DNA of 64,000 nucleotides. Origin: Adineta steineri. Taxonomy: Eukaryota; Rotifera; Eurotatoria; Adinetida; Adinetidae. Location: contig CAJNOI010000034.1 of the NCBI GenBank assembly GCA_905250115.1, positions 387,390 through 451,389 of the forward strand, read 5' to 3'. The notes beneath the pieces were generated by a model, which saw only the letters and a list, made by a program, of their open reading frames with translations, searched no databases and was not told where the DNA came from. Below are positions 49,931-60,983 of the stretch, piece by piece (position 1 is the first letter of the stretch; each line of letters opens with the position of its first letter). Both the position numbers and the translations under genes were made by a program.

Positions 49931-50109
49931 TTGTCGGAGATTTTTCTTTTGTTTATTTTGTATATTTATCTTTTATTCTTATCGATTTTTATATCATATC
50001 TTATGCGCAAAATAAATAATTTATAACAATCGATGTTTCATTCATTTATAGATAATCATCAATCAAGTATGTCTAATAAATGTTATATTCACTCACTTGT
50101 ATAGATTTA

Positions 50110-51720
50110 GTTGTGGATCTTGATTGTTGATGAAGTTGAGTAACTTGTGTATATAAGCATTGTCCATAAAAAATACCAAACTCTTCTTTAAAATGTCCAA
50201 GATCATCAGGTGTTGAACGTGATGCACGGTAAACTGGTGAAATATATTTCTATAAATATATAAACCAATTATATAATAAATAGATATTATTTACAGATAT
50301 AACATCATTAATTCGATCAATTATTATTTTATCAATCGATCATACTGATGGATTTTCACATGATTTTACAATTCAGTCGCCAAGTGCTCTTATTACAGAA
50401 AATACTAATTCATCAATTCTCTAAATACATTAAAAAGAACAGAATTTGTTTGGTTTTAGATATTTTATCTATTTACTTCTTGATCCATTTCACATAATCC
50501 AACAAATGCTTCATAGTTAGTAACATGTGGTACGTTCACAATGAAATGTTCGACGAAATATTTGTACAATACGATTTTGTAAATCATGAATACTATATTT
50601 ACTTCATCATTTGAATTCAACGGGATGAAGCATAATCGTGTAATGCTCAATCATTATCTGCATCTGGTTCATCATCGAGTTGATTTGCTAGAATACATGT
50701 CATAATAGCTGGAAATAATTCATGAAACTAGAAAATATTTTTATTCATAGTAAAGTTTTTTCTTATAAAAAAATTTCCATATTTTTCATGATGTAATGAT
50801 TTGTTTTCAAATAATGCACTTGTCTTTCTCATTGTAGAGATTATATTGCATTAAATTAACGTTAACATCTTCATAAATAAATACAACTATCCATGATAAA
50901 AATCGATGAAGATCTGTTTTTGACGATAGAATAGCAATAGTTTCCTAAAATATAAAATAGATCAATAAGAAAAATAATTTGTTTTACAGTAATGAAAAAA
51001 TACATACTTGACGTTTTTCGTTCTTCTGAACCAACATATGCGTCAGTTATTTCTTTATAATAAATTTGTTGTTCCTAGAAATAAATGGATTTTATTAAAT
51101 ATAATTTTTCTGAGTATGAGAGATTTAAAACAAAATCATCTAGATCATCTAATTCGATAAAATTTGGTAGTATTTTGTATGAATCGAAACCCTCTAATTT
51201 TTTTAATAACCTTCTACATAAAGATGTTCTCCCATCCATGATGCATGAGTATCTTTTTAACGTACCAAAGAATGTTCATGTGGATTTGAAGTTTTAATTT
51301 TCGATGCATCAAGATGATATCGTTTCTTTGGTAACAACTTCATCTAAAAATACATTAAAATATAGCAAAAACTTGATTATTCTTTTCTTGAAAATCTTAC
51401 AAGATCTAATAAATGTGTCGTAAGATCAGCTTTTGAAATAATTTTCGAATTTTCATTCATTGCTGGTTGTTTACTTTCAGTTACAAGGCAATGAGCTAAA
51501 ACAATAATCAAAAATAGCTATTTTTTTTGTAATTTTAAACAAATTTACGTCATATAGAAACATCTAATGGTATTTTTCGCATTGGTACAATACTAACTTT
51601 ATTAAGTTGTAATTCATAATGATTAATACATTGAAATTCACGATGGCTTAAACTTGCTGCTGTTGTTGTAAATCAGAAATTTCTACTTGATAAACGAAAT
51701 CCAACAATCACCTATAAAAT
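50110..51720 (-). pseudogene. TAF6 (TFIID subunit) pseudogene
   Basis: Ordered pieces match TAF6, the histone-fold/HEAT subunit of TFIID: GFRLSSRNF, KIPLDVS, AHCLVTESKQPAMNEN, EQQIYYKEITDAYVGS, VNVNLMQYNL, FHELFPAIMTCILANQL, then DNDxALHDYASSR, HDLQNRIVQIFRR, YEAFVGLCEMDQEV, RIDELVFSVIRALGD and KEEFGIFYGQCLYTQVTQL. The remains are disrupted: TGA at 50647-50649 stands where the conserved DNHWALRDFA motif has Trp, with further stops just after. Frame changes occur between 50470 and 50640, and TGA codons lie at 50373-50375 and 50340-50342. The N-terminal histone fold is not found. Old intron borders are still visible. An intact TAF6 copy must be elsewhere, since the gene is essential. Confidence 0.85.
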
Positions 51721-52905
51721 TAAATAGAATTTTCTTTTCTTCGACCCCTAGATCAGATATGATATATTCTAGTCGATCGATCATCTTTTCTTTTCTTTTC
51801 CATAAAATTAACGTACAGAATTCTTCACATGAAAAATAAAAATCATATAAAACTGATTTGAAAGAATAAAAAATACAATGATAAACAAAATATGGAAGCC
51901 TAAATTTTTTACATGATTCAAATTGTATACGTACTATAATAGAATATTTATCCTTTTGACGAAAACTTCCACAAAAAATGGAAGAAAATTTTTTGTAGTC
52001 TCGTATGTGTTAACAGCTAAACCTCTCAAAACAATTCTCAAATTATATTTTCTAATAATTGAACGTTGATTTTATGATTTCAAATAACTTCAACATGAGA
52101 TTCATCTTTTTGTTTAATACGACCACATAAAAAATAATTTATTTAAATAATATAATGAATTTTCGATCTAAACTTTAACATGAGAATAACTTTCAACCTT
52201 CTCTGAATATCAAATTCTATTCGAGTTCATCTGCAGATTCTGACTGAATTTTAAAACTAGTTAAAATGATATGATATTGTTCTTGAGAATCCTATGAGAT
52301 TCCATCAAATTTCATAGAAATTTGGTTGGTTCTTTATTGGATCTGATCAGATTTCACTGTCAGATATAATCACCAGTATATAAGTATTTTCTAAGATCCA
52401 AATCAGAATCGCTTGTGCATAATTGAAAATCCATTATAAATTGATTATATCTTATATTAAACAGTGTTATTATGGTGTATTTTTTATCATTTAATGAAAA
52501 TCATGTATTAATAATTCTAATACCACTATGCAATACCTCAACTAACATCTCGTATTAAATTCTGTTGATATAACTATCCTCTTCAAAGTAAAGAATGTAC
52601 ATTTATTATTGTTTTCGATATGATGAACAGCATAGATATATTTGTATAAAATTAAATTGTAACTTATTATAAATATAGAGAAAAAAAAATATGTACGAAC
52701 AGAAAAAAAGCAATTGTTTAATTGAACGAGAAAAAGTGTATGTATTTTTAACATGGTGAAGGTATAGGAAAAAGGTTCACACGTAAGAAAGAAAAAAATA
52801 GAAAAATAAGCGAAACAAAATGACTTTCTTTCTTATTCATCGAGATGATTACTCCTGTTTATTTGAGATATTCATTCGGACTGACCATTCTCTCCTCTCT
52901 TGTTT
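51721..52905. other. AT-rich spacer next to pseudogenes
   Basis: Might once have held the TAF6 histone-fold exons, but nothing is recognisable. Near-repeats of GAGAATC/GAGATTC occur around 52280-52330. Confidence 0.4.
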
Positions 52906-54240
52906 TTAATAAGAATATGTTCCAAATGTCCATGGTTGAGATAATCGATTGAATGTTTCATGTTTCAATTGTTTAAGATTACGAATAGTACGTAATGAAT
53001 TATCGACATCACGACGGGCTTGACGCTACATATATATTAAGAAATATAAAATATTATTTTCTCTATTAACTAATATAACTTACAGAATCCATATCAAAAT
53101 GAAACATTCGTGGAGCAACACCAGCTCTATCTTCTAAAAGCCATTCTCGACTTGCATCAATTTTATCTTGATTATCATAGATTTTATCTAATGTCTCATC
53201 ATTTTGTGCTTTTAATTCACTAGATAAAATTTATATTGATAATTATAAATTATAAAAATAAACAAATAAATATTAATACATACTATCCTCTTTCGACATT
53301 ATCTTCAGCTCTCCAATAACTTGGTTTATGTTCAACTTTTCGTGATAAACCATTATATCGACAACCAACATTATTAACACCTTTTTTTTCAAATTGAACA
53401 AACTAAAAATAATGAAATGATGATAAATCAATGAAAACGTATTAATTTTTGAGTAAGGAAAAAAAATTAACTTACTGTTGTACCAAAATATTCTTTTGGA
53501 TTACTAAGTCGCGAAGTACCACTACTACTACCACCAACACGAGAATCAATAGCTCGTCGAACATCATCTCGTGCTTGACCTAGAAAATGATCACCATGTG
53601 TAATTGACGAAAATGTTGTTGGTGTATGATAACGTAATTGTCGTAATTCACGTGTATAATCAATATCACGCATAGCACGTTTTAATGATGATACGCGATC
53701 AATTGAATCATTAAAACGATGATTATACGATGAATCATTACCTGAATAAAGTGCAGGTGAACGATAATGATTAATTGGTCGATAACGCCAGTCATCGTAT
53801 GGAAAATTATAATAAAAGGTACGGGGTGCTGTATGATACCAATAATAAGGTCGATAATGAGTATAATGACTATCAAGAGCAATCGGTGTTTTATCCCGAA
53901 TACGCTCTGTATAACGATCAAAATAATCGAAATCATGTGTACCATATGCTGAATAAGGACGTCGTGCTCTTAAATGATCAAAACGACCGACCGATTGTGA
54001 TCGATGGTAGCTACCACCAGATAATTCATTGTCGACATCCTTAGATCGAGCTACAGATGTAGCTCGAAGAGTACGAGATAATGCACCGTACACATCGGGT
54101 TGATAAATATTAAGACGGGTTGAATAGCCGCCTCCCCCCGTGCCATCAGAAGCTGATCCATATTCATAAATAGATGAAGTTGCATCACGTCCTGGTGTGG
54201 TGCCACGGAGGCGGCTCATTGAACGGGCTCGACGCGACAT
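52906..54240 (-). CDS. Tyr/Arg/Ser-rich protein, possibly cytoskeletal, family unknown
   Basis: Four exons: 54240 to about 53475, then short ones around 53400-53283, 53221-53088 and 53026-52906 (stop TAA). The N-terminus is basic with Ser/Arg repeats (MSRRARSMSRLRGTTPGRDA), followed by a Gly-rich stretch and a Tyr-rich region (HYTHYRPYYWYHTAPRTFYY). The C-terminal part is more conserved-looking: NPKEYFGTT, FEKKGVNNVGCRYNGLSRKV, KPSYWRAEDNVERG, SREWLLEDRAGVAPRMFHFD and TFNRLSQPWTFGTYSY. No membrane segment or known domain is seen. Composition and ordered short exons suggest a structural protein such as a filament-associated or muscle protein, which is inference only. Confidence 0.65.
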
Positions 54241-55312
54241 AGTTGTCTATAAACAAATAAATAAATAAATAAATAAAAAATATTCTTGATTTTCAATGCA
54301 ATGTACATAAAGTACACATATTTTCGAATTTTTCTTGTTTATTTGCACTATTTCTATCTATCTAAAGAACCTTGTCAGTTATGTACTCTACCAGATACTA
54401 GTTTCTATCTATCTATCTTTTTTGTATGGATTATATTTATTCAGATATGTAGAAGAGACGTTATTCTACATCCGATCTGTTAGCATTCTTTCTGTTTTTC
54501 TTTCTATAGTTTACAACAGCAAGTCATTTTTGTGTGGTTTTTTTTGTCCATTTCTTTTTTTTTTTTCTTGATCGTCCTTGCGGATGACAACAACATACAC
54601 CACTAGTGATAAATTGCAAAGGAAGAAAAGAAGGAAGGACGTTAAGATATCCTTCTTTGTATAATCAGTGATGTTATCGCTATTATTCTTCTTGATATAT
54701 AGCTAAAATATCACTGAAGAAGACGTATTTTTTTCGGTCGCTGACTTCATTTATGATCAGAAGATATTATTCTATAAATAAAGAGAGAAAATCCCCAATA
54801 AACTATTTCTATTCTCTCTAGAAGGAAAGAAAAAGAAGTACAGGATTAGATAGCTGTTTTCGTCATTATACAGTTAACATTGACGTATATAGGATAATAT
54901 AGGAAAGAAAAAACAATAATAATAACATTACACCAGCACAGATTTCTCAAAATAATTTCTTTTTTTTGTTTCATTGTTTAACTATGATTTAATACTAGAT
55001 GTCAAGATTTTTCATTCGAAATGAATAAATAAGATTGTATTATTGAAGTCAAAAAAGGAAAAAAGAACAATATGCAAATGAGATACTGTTAGATACCAAA
55101 TAATCATATGTTTTCTTTCTATAAATGATAAATCAGACTGCCATTGATTATCTATTAATATATCATACATATTTATCTTGTTTGATAGAGTGATGATTAG
55201 AAAGAATAACTGTATAGAAAATTATTTTTTTTATTCTATATATAGTCTTGAAATAAATTTCTGATCAATAAACAACTGATATTAGATACAATATGTGAAA
55301 TACAAATATTAA
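54241..55312. other. Intergenic region
   Basis: The upstream region of the Tyr-rich gene starts with an AAAT tetranucleotide run (about 54250-54278). Short plus-strand frames at 54286-54571 carry no motif. No gene is seen. Confidence 0.4.
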
Positions 55313-56304
55313 CTATTCATTAGATGTTATATCTACTGGTTGAACAATAAGTTCACCAGCTTTATTTGGAACTCGAACAATCATAACTTTGGTAGCTGGT
55401 TGTTGTACAACAACTTTAGTAGTTGGAATTGGTACACGTCGAAGTATTACACTATCTGGTGTATTTGATCTTGATTTTGTTTGAGTTTCAGTTGTCATTG
55501 AAGATTTTTTTGATCGATCAATTATTGTATGTGTTTTATTTTCTGTTGTTTGAATAGCAACTGATGCTTGTTCTGGTTGATACATAGGATTATTATACAT
55601 TGGTTTTGATGTATACAATGAATTTGGTATAGGTGATGAAGCAGTTTCACGTGTTTGATTTTTATCATAAATAATAATATTACCACGAAATTCACTTCTA
55701 TCAAAATCTTCAATATCATCAACATAATCATTATCATTATTGACAAGTATCTCGCTTTTTTTCGATTTCCATGGTCGACCACGTGTTTGCTTAAATATAC
55801 TAAGAAGAATTAAAATAATACCAATTAAACATACAACAACACCAAGTGCGATTCCAACTATTTTCCAGACTTGTGTATTTTGATCAGCATCTTTAAATAA
55901 ATATATTAATATTCAATTAATAGAAAAGAAAATAACTCACTAAAATAGATAACGCATAATACTATGCCGCCTATATAAACATAAATGATATATTAGACGA
56001 GAGAATTTCAAATAAAAACATTACAAACCGGCTCCAATAACAATACAGAGAATTAAAAAAATATAGAGACACAGACAACCACATACACTAAGTTTAGTAG
56101 GAAAAATTCCTGGATTTAATTGTCTATCTCTTGCTTTTTGTTTTCTTCGTACTGTTCGTTCTGATATTTTCGGTGTGAATTTCTATGCATAATAATAATT
56201 ATGAATTCTATTCAATAGTATAAATATCTCATACGTACATTATTATTAGTAACTATAACGGGTTGAACAGCTACTTTTTTATTACCACGTACTGGCGGCT
56301 TCAT
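55313..56304 (-). CDS. Two-pass membrane protein of unknown function
   Basis: Four exons from ATG at 56304 (MKPPVRGNKKVAVQPVIV) to TAA at 55313. A basic cytoplasmic-type segment (KISERTVRRKQKARDRQLN) precedes the first hydrophobic helix (CGCLCLYIFLILCIVIGAG, continuing GIVLCVIYF). A short loop (DADQNTQVW) follows, and then a second helix (IVGIALGVVVCLIGIILILL) with a basic border (KQTRGRPWKSKK). The remaining 150 residues are polar, Ser/Thr/Asp-rich and probably cytoplasmic, with RRVPIPTTKVVVQQP and KVMIVRVPNKAGELIVQP near the end. Both termini inside is the likely topology. No family recognised. Confidence 0.65.
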
Positions 56305-57353
56305 ACTTTTCTTTTTTAAATAAAATTTTGCGAACAAAGTGACAAATTCACATAGAATAAAATTTTTGAATAGAGAGACAAGTATTTCTATGTTTTTTTT
56401 ATTTGCTCACCTTTTTGAAAGAAACGTTTAACGTTGAATAAATGCAGTTAAACACTATCAAAAGAAAACACTTGAATCGAAATTTAGTTTTATTATAAAA
56501 AAAATGCGATTTCTTTCATAATATAAAGCATTTGTAACTTAGTAAAAAATGATACATTACTATTAATAAAAATGAACTGGATCTTATTTATTAATTATAA
56601 TTCAAATGACAATCACACATATTAAAATTATAAATACTAATACAACATTTCTTTTCTTTTTACATTTTACTGATAGTTCAATAAGATTAATTATTCGCTT
56701 CTATAACCGATTTCATTTGAAATACTTTGATAATTTTATTGGCACTTCTCTCAGCTGAAAAAGAGATGATTCATTTTATAATGACGAAACCAAAAAAGTT
56801 TTGCATCATATTGATTTTGAATATTGTCCAATAATTGTGTTTATACGCATCGTTTCAATCGATAATGTAAACGACAATTTCAAAAAATATTCTAACTTCT
56901 ATATCAAGTGCTTTGATCCAAATAATGTAGGCAGCAGCTGTCGCTACTGTTATGATCTGTACATCGATAACATGTTTTTTTCCTCTGTTTTCATGTACAT
57001 ATTGACGAGAATCATATGAAGAAAAAAAAGAATAGATGAAAAATGACATATGAATACAATTATTTATGTATTTATTTACGTAGTCTGTATTTTAGTCTTA
57101 CCTTGCTGTTCTTACACACTGCTATTACTTATTCGATATAATTCATCATCAATATATTTTACTATATAAATATAAAAGAATTTTTGTGGGTGGAAATACT
57201 GAAAAGAAAAATCACGACATAAGCAACAGCTGTATAAGACATATGATGCATAGAGAGAAAAGTCTACTAGATAAGATTTGAGTATATTCAGAATATTGTT
57301 TGATTTTCATTTTTTGAAAAAATATATAATTTAGATTTTATATATCTAAAACG
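56305..57353. other. Divergent intergenic region
   Basis: Lies between the two-TM protein gene (-) and the Rab gene (+), so both promoters should be here. AT-rich; no clear TATA box, repeat or coding frame. Confidence 0.4.
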
Positions 57354-60300
57354 ATGGGTGATGAAATAAATGGCAATGTACAAGATTTAATTGCAGCTAA
57401 AGCTGCTGAATTATTTAATTCATGTGATACAGAACAAAAAGGTTTTATTATAAGAAAAGATATGCAACGTTTACGAGATGAACTTGGTGTTGAACCCGAA
57501 CAATTAGAAGATGTTTTTGATTCATTAGATAATGATCATAATGGTTTTCTAACATTAGAAGAATTTACATGTAAGTTAGACTTTTTCTTTTTCTTCGAAA
57601 TTTATTTATTTATTTATAATTTAGCTGGTTTTGGTATGTTTCTTGGAAATCAAATGGAATGTAATAATGAAGATGAACAAGAACTTATTGAACATATACC
57701 TGATGATAAAGAAGAAGAACAAGTATTTCATCATACATTAGAAACATTAGGTGCAAAAGATCTTTATGAGGATGAAGAAACAATAATGGGATTGTGGGTA
57801 AAATTACGTGAAACTGATCCAGTATTATTAAGACAATTTGAACAATTTATTGGTCAAGCTACAGAAGAAATAAAACGTTCGAAATCTGATCATCGAAGTA
57901 TTGAAGCAGCTTTACACAGTAAATCATCTGTATATGATGATGAAATAAAACGACTCTATGATGAAATGGAACAACAAATTAAAATTGAAAAATCTAAAGT
58001 TCTCGAAGAAGTAAAATAGCATCAAATTAAATTAAATTTTCAATTACTTTTATTTTTTTTTCTTAATAAGGAAAAATTAAAGGAACGTGAACTTCGAGAA
58101 CAAATGGAAGAAGAATTACGAATAAAAGAACAACAATTAGCTGAAGTAATTAAAACACAACGAGAGTTAGAATTAAAATTACTTCATACGAATTTAAATG
58201 AAACTGAAACTAAAAATGATAATGAACGATTACAAAAAGTATATCTTTAAAGATTTGTCTTTAATAATCAAAAAACTTTTTCTTCTTTTTTAAGGAAAAA
58301 ATTGAACTTGAACAACAATTACAAGATATTGCAAGAAATTTTGAAGAATCAAAACATTACATATCTCAATTACAAATTCAAACGAAAAAAGAAAAACGAG
58401 ATAGAGCCAAGTATAAATACACACATATATATGTATATTTATATATACTTTGTTATATTTTAGACACGCATTAAGTTTAACTGAAAATCTTGCTATTGAA
58501 CGTGAAAATCTTGTTAAAGAACTTGATACACTTAAGTTAGATTAATCTAGTTATTATTTCTAAAGACAAATTATTATTATTTTCTAGATCTTTAAATAAA
58601 CGATTAGTTGATGAACGTGATGTTCATCATGGTGGTAATGTAAGTAGATATTATTGAAATTTCATATTTATATTGAAATTTTAGTCCCAAGGACGTGATT
58701 TATCTTCATCTCATTCAACATTAAAAAGACAAGGTTCAGTTCTATCAGATTATTTTACTGCACCGCATAGGTATTATTTTATATTTAATTAGTTTTAATG
58801 ACTAGTTAGTATTCACCAAAGCGATATGTTAGAGCAGAGAACGACGTATAATCTAAGAGTATTCAAATATTCTTCACATAAAAATATTTCGATACCAATA
58901 ATAAAGAACAATTTCTAGTTATGTTATACTCTTAGATGGTGTAATAAAAAATAGTTTTGGTCGATATAAATAGGCAAATACCATTTCTTGATTTACCTGG
59001 ATGAAATATAAATATACATAAAATCTTTTCTTGAATTAGTTGAAATCTCGAATATTTTACTCGAAAACTTTAGAAAATTTATATGATTTGATTTATACTA
59101 TGAAGAATAGTTCAGCAATTATCGAAAGTTTACATTAGAAATTTTGTATATTTCTAGAGGTAATAGTGAACCTGAAGAAGATGATGATGTTATGTCTCCA
59201 TCAAATAATGATGAAAGTGAAAGTGATACTGGATCTACACAAAATCGAAATCATATTAGGTAATAAATCGATCTATTTAATTCGGTTAAATATGATTAAT
59301 TATTGTTATTTGTATATATTTTGTAGAAATCGTGGATTAGGTGCGCGTCAACAACCTGTTGGTGCTAATGCAGTTTTCCAACATTCAGAATTGATGGTAA
59401 AATATAATAAGTATCTATATATCCTAATTTTATCTTATCTTCATTTTAGAATGTAGCACCTAATGCTGTACCTGATCGAATGTTTAAAATAGCTTTTATT
59501 GGTTTGTTTAAAAATAAAAAATCTTATTTTTTTTGTTATTCGAATCAATTCTATATAATTTAGGTGATAGCGGAGTTGGAAAAACAAGTTTTATACAACG
59601 ATTTTGTACAGATAATTTTAATGAAGCTTTTTCAGCAACAATTGGTGTCGATCTTCAAGCTAAAATGCTTAATATAGATAATCGTGTTATAGCATTACAA
59701 TTATGGGATACCGTAAGAATAAATTTTTATCTTCTTTTGCTTACTATATATTATAATAATATTTAGGCTGGTCAAGAAAGGTTTGCAGAGATAATTATTT
59801 TTTTCTTATATATTTGATTTAATAAAAAAATAGATTTCGAAGTATTACAAAACAATATTTTCGTAAATCCGATGGTATTATTCTTGTCTATGATGTATCA
59901 TCTGAAGTAACATTTCGAAATGTTCGTGCATGGATGACAAGTGTTCAAGTAATTTTTTTTTCAAATAAATAATATTTAGGTTTTTTATTCTATTAACAAA
60001 AAAGTATATCTATAGGAATTAGCTGAAGAAGATTGTGTCATAGCACTTGTTGGAAATAAAACTGATTTATGTAATGATGACGATCAAAGACCGGTGAAAT
60101 ATAAAGATGGAGCAAAATTAGCTGATGTAAAAATTTCAAAAATTTTCTATGATGTAGATATCGTTTTTTCTTCTAGGAATATCAATGCTTATTTTTTGAA
60201 AGTAGTGCACGACTAGGTACATCCGTTATTGAAATAATGGAAGCAATTGCTCGGTAATTTAGTTATATAATATATTATTCTAATTTTGATAAATTTATTA

Positions 60301-60391
60301 TAGATTAATGCAAGAGAAAGATGATCGCTTACGTAAAGGTGAAAATATTATTGATGTATCGTCAAAAACAAAAAAACGAGGTTGTTGTTAG
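57354..60391 (+). CDS. EF-hand/coiled-coil Rab GTPase (CRACR2A/RASEF-like)
   Basis: Large Rab of the Rab44/45/46 type, with about a dozen exons. Two EF-hands lie at the N-terminus (DTEQKGFIIRKD and DNDHNGFLTLEEF). A conserved helical block follows (LGAKDLYEDEETIMGLWVKL, YDDEIKRLYDEMEQQIKIEK), as in CRACR2A and RASEF, and then more coiled coil up to about 58630. An acidic/Ser linker leads to the Rab domain: G1 GDSGVGKTSFIQRF, switch I TIGVD, G3 WDTAGQERF (rejoined across an intron), G4 GNKTD and G5 ESSAR. It ends KKRGCC, a double-cysteine site for geranylgeranylation. Calcium sensing and vesicle trafficking in one protein are expected from the family. All GTPase motifs are intact. One intron (about 58770-59157) is unusually long and contains an inverted repeat. 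Confidence 0.88.
58851..58937. repeat. Inverted repeat in the Rab gene intron
   Basis: ATCTAAGAGTAT (58851-58862) and ATACTCTTAGAT (58926-58937) are exact reverse complements. Possible remnant of a small foldback element, as the intron is several times longer than its neighbours. Confidence 0.6.
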
Positions 60392-60983
60392 TTAAAATTA
60401 ATGTCTTTCTTTCTTTCTTTTTTGTAATATTTACATCTCTTGGGTCATGGGATTCTTTTTGTATGGAATGAATCGTCCTTAGAATGATTATAAATAAATA
60501 TGTGAATAATTCAATGTTATATAGAAGAATATCACTTCAAGCAAAATAATCGTTTAATAGATTGATATGATGCTTATGAAAAAAAAATTGTATTGAATAA
60601 TAATGGTTAATCTTTAGTTTGTTCTGTTTTAATGGGAAAGCGACCAGCAGCAGATGAAAGTTGTTTTATAACTCGATACTATACTGCATAGGATAGAGTC
60701 ATTCTAATTGCATGAATAACGTTTATATTCCTTATATCAATAAACATATTTCTAACGTTAGTATCAACTGCTATAAGCAATCAATCTTATCAGAAAAGTT
60801 TTTCTCCTTTTTTTTGTCTCTGTGTGTGTGTGTATCCATCTGTCAATCATCTGTCATCTACATAGAAATACTGATATATAATCATTTTCGAAAAACAATA
60901 TACGTATTAAAGGAAGTTGTCATCAATATGTAAGTGACATATTTATTATTTAACTGATGAACATAGTTATTTATTTATAGATT
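60392..60983. other. Intergenic region
   Basis: The 3' flank of the Rab gene, with AATAAA-type signals near 60492-60500, followed by the upstream region of the ACE-like gene. A short GT run lies at about 60821-60834. No gene is seen. Confidence 0.45.

Noticed and set aside
50340..50649. Idea that TGA codes for Trp (altered code) in the TAF6-like region
   Set aside because: TGA is a normal stop in neighbouring genes, TAA and TAG codons and frame changes also occur, and the histone fold is missing. Pseudogene decay explains all of it.
54286..54571. Overlapping plus-strand frames after the Tyr-rich gene start
   Set aside because: T-rich sequence with repeated TCTATCTA. No motif and antisense-upstream position.
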